In this document: positions 1 through 9,216 of the stretch, in pieces
Layout: each line of letters opens with the position of its first letter
How positions within the stretch are numbered: the first letter of the stretch is position 1
From: Actinomycetota bacterium
GTDB taxonomy: Bacteria; Actinomycetota; Actinomycetes; Nanopelagicales; Nanopelagicaceae
DNA length: 33,363 nucleotides
Direction of reading: 5' to 3'
Assembly (NCBI GenBank): GCA_014377015.1
Contig: JACMQL010000003.1
Span: forward strand, 1 to 33,363
Translations under genes and position numbers: made by a program
Notes under the pieces: generated by a model
What the model was told of the DNA's origin: nothing
Seen by the model: the letters and a program-made list of their open reading frames with translations, nothing else
The model's database searches: none

Positions 1-567
1 TGGATCGAGCCACTCCTGCCATCTCTCGGGCGGCATCGTCACTGGCATCCGACTATGAATCTGGGCTAGGAAGCCAGTCGATTCTTGCGTGACGATGGCG
101 GTGCTGGGGATTCGTTCACCTTTCTCGGAGAGCCACTCGCTCCAGATTCCTGCCAGCGGCAGCGAGGCGCCGTCTGAGCGCGAGATGAAGAAGGGCTGCT
201 TCGGAGGGTACTGACCCAGCGCCGTTGCCCATTCGTAATACCCGTCCACCGGCACGAGACAACGGCGCTTTCGAAAGGAGTCGCGGAAGGTCGGCTTCTC
301 GAAGACCGACTCACTACGCGCATTAATTGCGTGAGATTGAGCGGCTCGCGCGGTGGCAAGATCTTTGTACCAGGGAGCGATCATTCCCCATGAGGCGATG
401 CCCAAATCCCTCAATTTTGTGTCGGGATTGGCGCGGATGATGTAGATCTCCCGACTGGGCGCGATATTCCAGCTTGCCGGTAATACCGCCCCGCGTGAAC
501 CCCCAGTGATGCCGAACTCTTCGACCAGCGCGTCTACCAACTTCGACTGAGCAAAACGTCCGCACAT
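1..567 (-). CDS. SOS response-associated peptidase (SRAP/YedK/HMCES family), 3' end outside window
   Basis: The frame stays open from the ATG at 567 down to base 1, giving 189 codons without a stop, so the C-terminus is missing. The protein begins MCGRF, which puts the SRAP catalytic Cys at position 2. Other family landmarks are in order: the NIAP stretch (34-37), NARSE with Asn82, YYEW with Glu112, and IHSRMP with His171. The family crosslinks to abasic sites in single-stranded DNA through Cys2 and shields them, so it acts in DNA damage tolerance on the nucleoid. Family members are usually about 200-250 residues, so little is missing. It is divergent from aroA, with 66 bp between the start codons. 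A TAGGCT hexamer ends 6 nt before the ATG, suggesting a leaderless transcript. Identification is secure; physiological role is inferred from the family. Confidence 0.93.
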   Translation of the reverse strand, partial: MCGRFAQSKLVDALVEEFGITGGSRGAVLPASWNIAPSREIYIIRANPDTKLRDLGIASWGMIAPWYKDLATARAAQSHAINARSESVFEKPTFRDSFRKRRCLVPVDGYYEWATALGQYPPKQPFFISRSDGASLPLAGIWSEWLSEKGERIPSTAIVTQESTGFLAQIHSRMPVTMPPERWQEWLDP

Positions 568-573
568 GAGGTC

Positions 574-627
574 AGCCTAGGGCAGAATTTTTCGGTGCAG
601 CAGGCGCAATCAGCGCAAGGGTAGGCT
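574..627. promoter_or_regulatory. Divergent leaderless promoters for the SRAP gene and aroA
   Basis: The hexamer TAGGCT occurs on both strands. On minus it lies at 579-574, 6 nt before the SRAP ATG. On plus it lies at 622-627, 6 nt before the aroA ATG. A TANNNT -10 element at this distance places the transcription start on or next to the A of ATG. Neither gene has a convincing Shine-Dalgarno sequence, and no good -35 hexamer was found. Assignment is by pattern only. Confidence 0.55.
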
Positions 628-633
628 CGGTTT

Positions 634-1947
634 ATGTCTTCATACGCGACGCCTAGATCCCCAGCCAGCCCCCACTGGCCCGCGCCGTGGCGTGGGAAAT
701 CTCCCGTTGCTGCCCGACTTGTCATCCCCGGCTCGAAGTCTGTGACCAATCGCGCGCTGGTGCTGGCCGCCCTGGCTGATTCGCCGTCGGTACTACGTCG
801 TCCGCTCATTTCTCGCGATACCACTTTGATGAAGGAAGGACTCGCGGCGATGGGCACGGCGATCTCTGAATCTGTCGACTCTGGTTTCCTGACATGGACT
901 CTCACTCCCGGGGCGCTCAGGGGTCCTGCCACCGTGAATGTGGGAAACGCCGGAACCGTCATGAGATTTCTCCCGCCGCTTGCTGCACTGGCGAACGGAG
1001 CTATCACCTTCGACGGAGATCCTCGATCGCACGAGCGGCCGCTCGCACCTGTGATTCGCGCGTTGGAAGAGTTCGGCGTAGTGATCGACCACGAGGGTCG
1101 TTACTCGCTTCCACTGACGGTGCATGGCGCAGGTGAACTTCGCGGCGGCGAAATTGATATTGACGCATCAGGATCAAGCCAATTTCTGTCCGCAATTCTT
1201 CTGATCGGCCCGGCCACACTTAAGGGAATCACTGCCCGCCACATCGGTGCCAAACTTCCGTCAATGCCACATATCGAAATGACAGTGGCGATGCTGCGCG
1301 ATTACGGAGCAGAAGTTGAAGTCGATAAAGAACGTCACCTATGGCGAGTGCACCCGTCACGATTGCATGGGCAAGACGTTATTGTCGAGCCCGACTTATC
1401 AAATGCGGCACCCTTCTTATCCATCGCGATGGTATGCGGGGGCAGCATCACGATTGCCGATTGGCCGCTGCACACAACGCAACCTGGTGACCAACTTAAA
1501 ACAATTCTCACCGCTATGGGCGCCGTCATAACACAAGACCACTCCGGTCTGACAATAACCGGCGCTGATTCAATTCACGGAATCGACATCGATCTTCACG
1601 ACGTCGGCGAACTCACTCCAGCAATTGCGGCGCTCGCAGCGCTGGCGGATTCACCTTCACACTTACGAGGAATCGGACATCTGCGTTTACATGAGACTGA
1701 TCGCCTTGACGCGTTGACGAATGAAATCAACGGATTGGGTGGCAAAGTGACGCAAGATGAAACTTCGTTGCACATCATCCCGGCGCCTTTGCGCGGCGGA
1801 GTATTCCATACCTACGATGATCATCGTCTCGCTACTGCGGGAGCGGTCATAGGACTGATAACGCCCGGAGTAGAAGTTGAAAACATCGCCACCACATCTA
1901 AAACAATGCCTGATTTTCCTTTACTTTGGGCCGAATTGCTTGCTTAA
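634..1947 (+). CDS. aroA: 3-phosphoshikimate 1-carboxyvinyltransferase (EPSP synthase)
   Basis: This 437-residue cytoplasmic enzyme joins shikimate-3-phosphate and phosphoenolpyruvate, the sixth step of the shikimate route to chorismate and aromatic amino acids. Family signatures appear in order: PGSKSVTNRAL (residues 32-42, substrate-binding Lys35 and Ser36), GNAGTVMRFL, DPRSHERPL, the ASGSSQF serine cluster, HETDRL and YDDHRLATAG. The length is normal for the family. The ATG at 634 is preceded by TAGGCT plus 6 nt, which fits leaderless expression and supports this start. rsgA follows almost immediately, and aroA-rsgA-hisN is a common actinobacterial run. About 20 residues precede the first conserved block, as is often seen in actinobacterial AroA. 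The active-site blocks look intact. Confidence 0.97.
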   Translation: MSSYATPRSPASPHWPAPWRGKSPVAARLVIPGSKSVTNRALVLAALADSPSVLRRPLISRDTTLMKEGLAAMGTAISESVDSGFLTWTLTPGALRGPATVNVGNAGTVMRFLPPLAALANGAITFDGDPRSHERPLAPVIRALEEFGVVIDHEGRYSLPLTVHGAGELRGGEIDIDASGSSQFLSAILLIGPATLKGITARHIGAKLPSMPHIEMTVAMLRDYGAEVEVDKERHLWRVHPSRLHGQDVIVEPDLSNAAPFLSIAMVCGGSITIADWPLHTTQPGDQLKTILTAMGAVITQDHSGLTITGADSIHGIDIDLHDVGELTPAIAALAALADSPSHLRGIGHLRLHETDRLDALTNEINGLGGKVTQDETSLHIIPAPLRGGVFHTYDDHRLATAGAVIGLITPGVEVENIATTSKTMPDFPLLWAELLA

Positions 1948-1958
1948 ATGAATCCATC

Positions 1959-2957
1959 ATGATGGCGAGAGAATACGACGAATCTGATGCAAAAACTCGT
2001 CCGCGCAGAAGCACACGTCCGCGCAGCAAAGATCGTCCATCACATGACAGCGCAATCAGCGCATTGGTGACAACGGTCGATCGGGGCAGAACTACATGTA
2101 TCACCGATGAAGGTACCGTTATAGTTTCAATGAAAGCTCGAGAACTAGGACACCAATCTGTCGTAGTCGGAGATATTGTTGGAATCGTCGGAGACACAAG
2201 TGGCAAGGCGGGCTCCCTGGCTCGAATCGTGTCCGTACAACCTCGCAAGAATACGTTATCTCGGACAGTAGACGATGCTGCAAAAGTCGAGAGAATCATT
2301 GTTGCCAATATTGACCAACTCATCATCGTTGTCGCCTCTGCCAATCCTGAGCCGCGACGTGGGTTGATCGATCGATTTCTAGTTAGCGCATTCCATGAAA
2401 GCGTCACGCCAATAATTCTCGTCACCAAAACAGACTTAGCACCTGTGCCGGATTTTCTTCAGGAATACCGCGACCTCGGCATAAAAGTTGTGTCCACGCA
2501 ACAAAATGGCGATCTAAGTGAGATAAGAAATCTTGTGCACGGTAAGACTTCAGTTCTTGTGGGGCACTCCGGGGTTGGGAAATCCACACTCATCAATGCT
2601 CTTGTGTCCCACGCGCAACGGATGATCGGAGAGGTGAATGAAGTCACTGGTCGAGGTCGCCACACTTCCTCCAGTGCCGTCGCGTTACCCCTCTCGCCAG
2701 AGTTGAAACTAGTTGATGGTTGGATAATCGACACTCCGGGCATTCGCGCATTCGGACTTGCCCACATTGATCCCGACCGAATCGTTGCCGCATTTGGTGA
2801 TTTGGCAGAAGCTGCCGCAGAATGCATGCCCAACTGCTCGCACGCTGAAGAAAGTTGCGCATTGACTCGATGGGCAAATCCCGCCGGAATTGCGAACCCG
2901 GAACGAGTTGCCCGTCTGCGCAGTCTGCGCAGTCTGTTGGAAATCAAGCTGGACTAG
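1959..2957 (+). CDS. rsgA: Small ribosomal subunit biogenesis GTPase RsgA
   Basis: RsgA is a circularly permuted GTPase that checks late 30S subunit maturation. The sequence shows an OB-fold-like N-terminal part, then the permuted G-motif order: G4 (LVTKTDLA), G1/P-loop (GHSGVGKST, residues 202-210), and G3 (DTPGIRAFGL). It ends with the family's zinc-binding knuckle, CMPNCSHAEESC. The N-terminus is rich in Arg, Lys and Asp and probably disordered. The start is uncertain. ATG 1959 and the adjacent ATG 1962 both lie just after the aroA stop; the frame also runs back to a TTG at 1926 inside aroA, which I disfavour. Expression is probably coupled to aroA. hisN starts 12 nt after its stop. Confidence 0.95.
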   Translation: MMAREYDESDAKTRPRRSTRPRSKDRPSHDSAISALVTTVDRGRTTCITDEGTVIVSMKARELGHQSVVVGDIVGIVGDTSGKAGSLARIVSVQPRKNTLSRTVDDAAKVERIIVANIDQLIIVVASANPEPRRGLIDRFLVSAFHESVTPIILVTKTDLAPVPDFLQEYRDLGIKVVSTQQNGDLSEIRNLVHGKTSVLVGHSGVGKSTLINALVSHAQRMIGEVNEVTGRGRHTSSSAVALPLSPELKLVDGWIIDTPGIRAFGLAHIDPDRIVAAFGDLAEAAAECMPNCSHAEESCALTRWANPAGIANPERVARLRSLRSLLEIKLD

Positions 2958-2969
2958 GCTTGTATAGCT

Positions 2970-3779
2970 ATGTCGCTCCCACAGTTCACTCGCGCCGATG
3001 ATCTTGTCATTGCGATGCAACTTGCTGATGCTGCCGATCAGATCACTATGGCTCGATATCAATCATTAGACCTAGTCGTTACGACCAAACCCGATCTCAC
3101 GCCAGTTACAGACGCAGATAAAGCAACTGAAGAGGCGATTCGCACTTTGTTGCAGAACGCCCGACCGCAAGATGGATTAGTTGGCGAAGAATTCGGTGGC
3201 GTTGCAGAAACAGAATCACAAAACGCTGGTTCGCGCTATTGGGTCGTCGACCCTATAGATGGAACTAAGAATTTCATGCGCGGAGTTCCGACGTGGGCCA
3301 CGCTCATCGCACTCGTCGAAAATGGCGAAGTAGTTGTTGGGGTGGCAAGTGCACCAGCTCTCGCACGGCGCTGGCATGCGACCAAAGGAGAAGGCGCGTT
3401 CGTGGCATTCAATGGAGCACCGCCGAAGAAACTTTCAGTCTCCGGCGTGAGTGAATTAGAAAGCGCCTCGCTCCTGTATTCAGATCTTGTCGGATGGAAT
3501 GAGCGACTTCCCAACTTCATGGCATTGATGGAGAAATCATGGCGCACTCGTGGCGTCGGAGACTTTTGGTCGCACATGCTCGTGGCGGAGGGCGCTGCCG
3601 AAATCGCAATCGAGCCCTCACTTGCGCTGTGGGACATGGCCGCGCTGGACATCATCGTTCGCGAGGCGGGCGGACGTTTTACCTCTTGCGCTGGCGAACC
3701 GGGACCCCACCACGGCAGCGGCGTTTCTACCAATTCCCTGCTACACGATCAAGTGATAAGGCAACTCAATGAAGAATAG
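2970..3779 (+). CDS. hisN: Inositol-monophosphatase-fold phosphatase, probable histidinol-phosphatase
   Basis: This 269-residue protein belongs to the Mg2+-dependent IMPase superfamily. Metal-binding motifs are intact: GEEFGG (Glu73-Glu74), DPIDGT (Asp94 and Asp97, Thr99) and WDMAALD (Asp222). In actinobacteria the copy next to rsgA and aroA is usually HisN, which dephosphorylates L-histidinol phosphate in histidine synthesis. Assignment to HisN rather than inositol or CysQ-like phosphatase rests on this neighbourhood. TAGGCT occurs 9 nt before the ATG, so a near-leaderless internal promoter is possible in addition to read-through from rsgA. The last 11 nt overlap the start of the P-type ATPase gene. 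The family is certain; the substrate is likely but not proven. Confidence 0.85.
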   Translation: MSLPQFTRADDLVIAMQLADAADQITMARYQSLDLVVTTKPDLTPVTDADKATEEAIRTLLQNARPQDGLVGEEFGGVAETESQNAGSRYWVVDPIDGTKNFMRGVPTWATLIALVENGEVVVGVASAPALARRWHATKGEGAFVAFNGAPPKKLSVSGVSELESASLLYSDLVGWNERLPNFMALMEKSWRTRGVGDFWSHMLVAEGAAEIAIEPSLALWDMAALDIIVREAGGRFTSCAGEPGPHHGSGVSTNSLLHDQVIRQLNEE

Positions 3780-6081
3780 ACAAGGTGTCAAGGAAAGCGA
3801 ATCTGTTTCGTCAACCAAGAGTTATCCCGTAGTTGCTGTGACAAGTGCCCTCGAACCATTTACTTTTCAAATCGAGGGCATGACGTGTTCTTCTTGTGTT
3901 GCAACGGTCGAGCGCACCTTGAAGAAGATCCCCGGAATTTCAGCTTCCGTTAACTTCGCATCCGAAACCGCTCATGTGATGGCCCCTGCCGAATTAAATC
4001 CCAAAGTTGTTATCGCGGCGGTCAAGTCAGCCGGATACAAAGCCACATTAGTTTCGGATACGAATCAACTCGCTCTTCACAACAGGCACTCGGCATCTGC
4101 CTTATTTTTTGCGGTTTTTTTCACGATTCCTCTCATTGTCATTTCAATGACGTCCGCCTGGCACTCACAAATTGATCAATGGCTAGGTAAGTTATTTAAG
4201 AATTTCAATCTGGTGCCACCGCAACACTCTCTAACGATGTGGCTCGTCATCGCGTTGAGCGCTCCCGTCGTGATAGTGATTGCGTGGCCAATTCATCGAT
4301 CCGCAGTGCGAAACATTCTGCACCCGACCATGGATACTCTGATAAGCCTAGGTTCGTTAAGCGCCTTCGGCTGGTCCATTTACTCCAATGCAACTGGCGA
4401 AGGGGATGTTTACGCCGAAGTTGCAGCAACCGTAATTTCGTTCGTTATTCTCGGGCGTTATCTCGAGTCACGCGCTAAGCGCCAAGCCAGCAGTGCCCTC
4501 GCAACCTTGTTAGCGTTGGGGAGCAAAGTTGTGACAGTAATTCGCGATGATGTCGAAGAAATCATCCCTATGGATCATCTGGATGTCGGCGATCACTTTG
4601 TAGTCAAGCCTGGCGAGAGAGTGGCAACTGACGGCGTCGTCATCTCAGGAACGAGCACCGTCGACAATTCACTTATCACCGGTGAATCTCGGCCAATTGA
4701 TGTTGCTACTGGAGCATCGGTAATCGGTGCTTCTCTTAATCGGAACGGTAGATTGGTTGTACGGGCTACTAGAATTGGATCTGACACTGAGTTGGCGCGC
4801 ATCACCGCCATGGTGATAAATGCACAAGGTACGAAAGCGCCTATTCAACGACTCGCAGATCGCATCAGCGCAGTGTTCGTACCTATCGTCACTTTGATCG
4901 CGATTGGCACATTCTTTGCGTGGGACTATTCAGGAGCGACTCTTACTAAGTCAATCACGGCAGCAATCGCGGTACTTGTCATTGCTTGTCCTTGCGCGCT
5001 TGGTCTTGCCACTCCGGTAGCGCTGTTGGTCGCTTCTGGGCGCGGTGCGCGTCGCGGAATCGTGATCAGAGAGCCGCGAGTTATCGAAGTAGCACGTAAA
5101 CTCAACGCAGTCGTCCTTGATAAAACTGGTACTTTGACAAACGGTCAGATGACGCTCATTCGCGCAACGGTCGTGCCGAGCGCTGGCGCGATGTTGGGTG
5201 GGGTTTACAAAGACTTACTAATCGAACCCACAGTGCTCTCATCCGCTCTCTCAATCGAATCCCAGAGCGACCATCCAATTGCAACAGCCATCGCCGCATT
5301 CGTCCAATCACGTGGCATCAAACCCACCACTGTTTCAGATTTCGCCGTGACCCCTGGTGCCGGATCTGCCGGTCGAGTGAATCTCGGCCTAGTCTCCCCC
5401 GTTGTACTTATCGGATCGCCAATCGCGGTCGCTCATGCCACGACGCCATTTGCTCCAGAGATAGAAGAGGCAATCAAACAAGCCGAGCGCGAAGGACTTA
5501 CCACCTCCGTTTTATCGTGGGATGGCGTCGCATTAGCAGTGTTCGCCATCGGCGATCAGATTAAGCGAGATGCAAAAGCCACCATTGCTGCCTTGCGAAG
5601 ACGTGGGATCGACCCGTGGCTAGTGACGGGAGACTCGCTAGAAGTGGCCCGGGTGGTAGCTAGTCAAGTCGGGATTGCCGCCGACCATGTTGTGGCCGCC
5701 GCCCTACCCGAGACGAAAGTGGCCCACGTTAAGAAACTCCAGAAAAAGGGCTACCGAGTCTTGATGATCGGCGACGGCGTCAACGATGCGGCTGCCCTAG
5801 CAACGGCAGACTTGAGTATGGCGATGGGAACTGGCACTGACACAGCTATCGCAACTGCAGATTTCGTATTAATGAGGCGCCAACTGCGCAGCGTTATTGA
5901 GGCCCTTGATCTTTCCAAGAAGACGTTGCGGATCATCAAGACAAATCTCGGGTGGGCGTTTTTATACAACATCATCTGCATCCCCATCGCAGCAATGGGC
6001 CAACTCCAACCGATGTACGCAGCCGGCGCGATGGCATTCTCGAGTCTTTTTGTGGTTACGAATTCCCTGCGGATTCGATAG
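3769..6081 (+). CDS. copA: Copper-type P1B ATPase with one N-terminal heavy-metal-binding domain
   Basis: This 770-residue membrane pump carries one HMA domain with GMTCSSC (Cys40 and Cys43). The core follows: actuator loop with TGES, the CPC metal motif (407-409), the phosphorylated DKTGT (Asp451), the SDHP motif, and GDGVND. The last two helices carry YN (in FLYNIICIPIAA) and MAFSS, which match the P1B-1 signature for Cu+/Ag+ export. About eight transmembrane helices are expected. The ATG lies inside hisN with an 11-nt overlap, so translation is probably coupled. No copper-responsive regulator gene or operator was recognised nearby, and placement behind a histidine gene is not an obvious functional pairing. 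Substrate assignment to copper is inferred from motifs. Confidence 0.93.
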   Translation: MKNRQGVKESESVSSTKSYPVVAVTSALEPFTFQIEGMTCSSCVATVERTLKKIPGISASVNFASETAHVMAPAELNPKVVIAAVKSAGYKATLVSDTNQLALHNRHSASALFFAVFFTIPLIVISMTSAWHSQIDQWLGKLFKNFNLVPPQHSLTMWLVIALSAPVVIVIAWPIHRSAVRNILHPTMDTLISLGSLSAFGWSIYSNATGEGDVYAEVAATVISFVILGRYLESRAKRQASSALATLLALGSKVVTVIRDDVEEIIPMDHLDVGDHFVVKPGERVATDGVVISGTSTVDNSLITGESRPIDVATGASVIGASLNRNGRLVVRATRIGSDTELARITAMVINAQGTKAPIQRLADRISAVFVPIVTLIAIGTFFAWDYSGATLTKSITAAIAVLVIACPCALGLATPVALLVASGRGARRGIVIREPRVIEVARKLNAVVLDKTGTLTNGQMTLIRATVVPSAGAMLGGVYKDLLIEPTVLSSALSIESQSDHPIATAIAAFVQSRGIKPTTVSDFAVTPGAGSAGRVNLGLVSPVVLIGSPIAVAHATTPFAPEIEEAIKQAEREGLTTSVLSWDGVALAVFAIGDQIKRDAKATIAALRRRGIDPWLVTGDSLEVARVVASQVGIAADHVVAAALPETKVAHVKKLQKKGYRVLMIGDGVNDAAALATADLSMAMGTGTDTAIATADFVLMRRQLRSVIEALDLSKKTLRIIKTNLGWAFLYNIICIPIAAMGQLQPMYAAGAMAFSSLFVVTNSLRIR

Positions 6082-6156
6082 ATGCAGTCTGCTTGCTCAA
6101 TCTCTTTAAATCGACAAAGGAGATTCGCTTCTGGCAAGAATAAGCGTGCCAATGTA

Positions 6157-6188
6157 AAAAGATCGCCACCAAAGTGACGATCTTTTCT
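6157..6188. terminator. Bidirectional intrinsic terminator between copA and tRNA-fMet
   Basis: A nine-base arm AAAAGATCG (6157-6165) pairs with CGATCTTTT (6178-6186). Three more pairs (CAC with GTG) follow after one mismatch, closing a CAAA loop. T-rich tails occur on both strands, so the hairpin can stop the copA operon on + and the tRNA transcript on -. Confidence 0.75.
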
Positions 6189-6191
6189 TAC

Positions 6192-6269
<78 letters not shown>

Positions 6270-6280
6270 TCGGTAGGCAT

Positions 6281-6310
6281 ATGGTAGGTGTGAAGTACCA
6301 CGACTTCCAA
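6281..6310 (-). promoter_or_regulatory. Probable promoter of tRNA-fMet
   Basis: On the minus strand TTGGAA (6310-6305) and TACCAT (6286-6281) are separated by 18 nt. This places a start point about 6 nt upstream of the mature tRNA. The -35 lies in the loop of an imperfect hairpin made by AGTACC and GGTACT, which follows the stop codon of the upstream UPF0182 gene and has no T-run. Confidence 0.45.
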
Positions 6311-6335
6311 ATCGAGGTACTAAGTCAGCGAAAAA

Positions 6336-9182
6336 TCACTTGCGATTTTGCGCTGCTATCGCGGCGGTGATTGCTGATTTCAATCGAGCTTGTGCCTGAC
6401 CGTATGCCGTGAAATCACCCTTCGCCAAGGCAGTCTGCGCATCTTTAAGTGCCTGCTCGGCACTTGATAGCGCCGATGCAAGATCAGATGACTTAGTGCC
6501 TCCAGCACCCGTAGGCGTTGAAGTCGATGGCGTACTGGTTCCGGAATTTCCGCCGAATACCTGATCTAGGGCGCCCTTCAGGGTTGCATCAAATCCAATT
6601 TGATCACCGAAGGAGACGAGCACCTTTTGCAATAACGGATACGCCGCAGAGTTAGAGGTAGCGCGAACGTAGACAGGTTGCACATAGAGAAGACCTCCGC
6701 CGACGGGAAGCGTCAACAGATTCCCGAGAACTACATCAGATCCACCTTGTCGCAGCAATGAAAGTGAGTTTGCCACTTCCGGCTTAGCTTCAAAGTTAGA
6801 CGCAACTTGAGATGGTCCTGCAATGTTTGTGCTGCGCGGTAATTGCAGAACCGTGATTTTACCGTAGTCCGGGCCAGCTTCAGCGATGACGGAAGCAAAA
6901 GCGCTGAGGTTTTCGCGACCGCCACGAGGGACAAATGGCGTTGTCAAAGAGAACGAGGACTTGGTTGCACCAGGCATCTTCAATGACAAGTAGTACGGAG
7001 GCTGCGCTCCAGCATTTGCTCCGAAGGTTGAAGGATCACGAGGTACGCGCCAGAAATCTTGACCACCATAGAACGCAGTTGCATTCTTGACGTGATAAGA
7101 ACTCAAGATATCTCGTTGAACTCGGAAGAGATCTTCTGGGTAGCGAATATGCGAAAGCAGTCCCTTTGAAATCGCGCTTTTTGGCTTGACTGTATTCGGG
7201 AATGCCTTGCTCCAGGTCTTTAAGACTGGATCACTTGTATCCCATTGATACAAATTAACGGTGCCATCGTAGGCATCCACAGTTGCCTTCACTGAGTTGC
7301 GAATGTAATTAACCGAAGTATCTGCTTGAGCAGTGATCGAATTAGAGTTAATAGTAAGAGCATCCGTTGTTGCGCTCGAAAGCGTAGTTGCCTTCGAATA
7401 CGGATATCCCGCACTCGTTGTGTATCCGTCGATAATCCAAATCAATTTGCCATCAACGATGGATGGATATGGATCTCCATCTAATGTCAGCCACGGAGCA
7501 ACTTTTGCAACGCGATCGCGCGGGTTGCGCTCAAAAAGAATCTTTGAATCCGCATTGATCAAGTTCGAAAGAACAATGCGTTGCTCCTGATATTTGATAG
7601 CGAATACCAGACGATTGATCAACGACCCAATTGGTACTCCGCCTTTACCAGAGTATGTAACGTTCTTCTGGCCGTTGGGCGATGCGTCATCCGGGTAGTC
7701 GAATTCAACTTTCGTGGCACTGGATTTTCCGCCGATGATGGAATAGTCAGGAACGTTCTCTCCGAAATACACGCGTGGCTCGAACTTGCCCAAGCCCTTT
7801 GTCGGAGGCAAGTCCCCTACAACAAAGGACGGCTTGCCGTCTGCATCGCGCAAGTTTCCGTAAGCAGCTACAAAGCCAAATCCGTGTGTGTAAACCAGGT
7901 GATCATTGATCCAGTTTCGGCTGGGGTTGCCTTCAATGTTCAATTCACGAACCGCAACAATCGTGTCGCGCTGCACGCCATTGACTGTGTAGCGGTCAAC
8001 ATCTAGTGACTCAGGGAAGGTGTAATAAGGCTTAATCTGTTGCAATTGTCGGAAAGTCGAGGACAGAACGTTCGGGTCCATCAAGCGAATATTTGAAATT
8101 GTTGAAGCGTCCTTGGACAACTGGCCCGCTGAGGTTGCGATAGTGGCCTGATAATCAGTCACGGTTACATCATCTAGCCCATATGCAGTGCGGGTAGAGT
8201 CAATATTCTTTTGAATATACGGAGCCTCTTTTGAAGACTCACTTGGCTTCACTTGGAATTGTTGAATCACCGCTGGGTACACACCTGAGATCAGCACTGA
8301 AGAAACGACTAACAATGCAACGCCAGCAGCAGGCAATACCCACGAACGACGAATGATATTTGCGAAGAAGAGCAGTGAGCACACAACGGCAATGGCGGCC
8401 AAGATTGCTTTTGCCGGTAGCACTGCGTTGACATCCGTGTAAGTCAAACCCGTGATGAGTTTTCCTTCTTTGAGTTCAAGTTGGTAGCGATCCATCCAGT
8501 ATGCGCCGCCCTTGAGCAGAACGATCACTCCCATCAACACTGAAAGTTGAACTCGAGCTGCAACAGTGGTGCGATCCTCGCGCACCTGCAAACGGATGCC
8601 GCCGTAAAGATAATGAACTGCAGCTGCCGCAATAAGAGCGAGGACTACTGTTGAAATTCCCCATGATAAGAGTGCTTGCCAAAATGGCAGACGGAAGGCG
8701 AAGAATGAGATATCCATACCAAATTGCGGATCTTTAATTCCAAAAGAAGTTGAGTTGCGAAATAACAACCATGACGTCCACATTTGCGTACCAGCCGTAC
8801 CTGCGAAGTAAAAGAGCACAACGCCCAGTCCGGCTGTTGCTAAACGGCGGATCGGCTCGATCTGTCCGCGGTAGCGCTCAAGATTATCTGCCTCAATGCT
8901 GAGGGGAACATAGAGCGGACGACGTCGGTAGGCGATGATGATGTTGACCAAGATGATGAGAGAGGTCAGCAACCCAGTGATGATGAAGAGTGAGGCCTTG
9001 GTCTTTAGCGTCGTGGTCCACACGCTGGTGAAACTTACCGAACGGAACCAAAGCAAATCAGCGTAAAAGCCACTCAGCGAGACCAGTGCCAGGAAGGCAA
9101 CACCCAGAATTGCCACTGTTACGACGAGTGGACTTCTGGAACGGAATGAAGCTGGTCGGGCAGGTCTATTAAATGAACTCAT
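6336..9182 (-). CDS. UPF0182 family large membrane protein
   Basis: This 948-residue protein matches the UPF0182 (COG1615) family, which is widespread in actinobacteria and lacks an established function. The first 320 or so residues hold about seven hydrophobic segments, beginning at residues 20-45. A large extracytoplasmic region with many Tyr, Trp and Pro residues follows. Near the C-terminus, a Gly/Ser/Thr-rich linker (about 872-897) leads to an Ala-rich, likely coiled-coil tail of about 50 residues. The length fits the family. It lies directly downstream of the Lon-like protease gene, 9 nt after its stop, an arrangement also seen in mycobacteria (Rv3194c-Rv3193c). TTGCAC, 16 nt, TAGCGT, then 6 nt to the ATG suggests its own leaderless promoter inside the end of the protease gene. 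No function is assigned. Confidence 0.92.
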   Translation of the reverse strand: MSSFNRPARPASFRSRSPLVVTVAILGVAFLALVSLSGFYADLLWFRSVSFTSVWTTTLKTKASLFIITGLLTSLIILVNIIIAYRRRPLYVPLSIEADNLERYRGQIEPIRRLATAGLGVVLFYFAGTAGTQMWTSWLLFRNSTSFGIKDPQFGMDISFFAFRLPFWQALLSWGISTVVLALIAAAAVHYLYGGIRLQVREDRTTVAARVQLSVLMGVIVLLKGGAYWMDRYQLELKEGKLITGLTYTDVNAVLPAKAILAAIAVVCSLLFFANIIRRSWVLPAAGVALLVVSSVLISGVYPAVIQQFQVKPSESSKEAPYIQKNIDSTRTAYGLDDVTVTDYQATIATSAGQLSKDASTISNIRLMDPNVLSSTFRQLQQIKPYYTFPESLDVDRYTVNGVQRDTIVAVRELNIEGNPSRNWINDHLVYTHGFGFVAAYGNLRDADGKPSFVVGDLPPTKGLGKFEPRVYFGENVPDYSIIGGKSSATKVEFDYPDDASPNGQKNVTYSGKGGVPIGSLINRLVFAIKYQEQRIVLSNLINADSKILFERNPRDRVAKVAPWLTLDGDPYPSIVDGKLIWIIDGYTTSAGYPYSKATTLSSATTDALTINSNSITAQADTSVNYIRNSVKATVDAYDGTVNLYQWDTSDPVLKTWSKAFPNTVKPKSAISKGLLSHIRYPEDLFRVQRDILSSYHVKNATAFYGGQDFWRVPRDPSTFGANAGAQPPYYLSLKMPGATKSSFSLTTPFVPRGGRENLSAFASVIAEAGPDYGKITVLQLPRSTNIAGPSQVASNFEAKPEVANSLSLLRQGGSDVVLGNLLTLPVGGGLLYVQPVYVRATSNSAAYPLLQKVLVSFGDQIGFDATLKGALDQVFGGNSGTSTPSTSTPTGAGGTKSSDLASALSSAEQALKDAQTALAKGDFTAYGQAQARLKSAITAAIAAQNRK

Positions 9183-9188
9183 GGCGCA

Positions 9189-9216
9189 ACGCTACCGAAT
9201 CTGTTGCCAAGTGCAA
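9189..9216 (-). promoter_or_regulatory. Probable leaderless promoter of the UPF0182 gene
   Basis: On the minus strand TTGCAC (9216-9211), a 16-nt spacer and TAGCGT (9194-9189) sit 6 nt before the ATG at 9182. The TAG of the -10 is also the stop codon of the upstream protease gene. This is one of the few leaderless candidates here with a good -35. Confidence 0.55.

Noticed and set aside
1926-1958. TTG start of rsgA inside aroA
   Set aside because: ATG codons at 1959/1962 lie right after the aroA stop and give a normal N-terminus.
6290-6322. AGTACC/GGTACT hairpin after the UPF0182 stop as a terminator
   Set aside because: It has no T-run on the minus strand and its loop contains the likely -35 of the tRNA promoter.
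7581-8006. 141-codon plus-strand frame inside the UPF0182 gene, and similar long frames opposite typA, adnA, adnB, mmsA and uvrD2
   Set aside because: They are opposite-strand shadows of clear genes, with no domain, ribosome binding site or promoter of their own.
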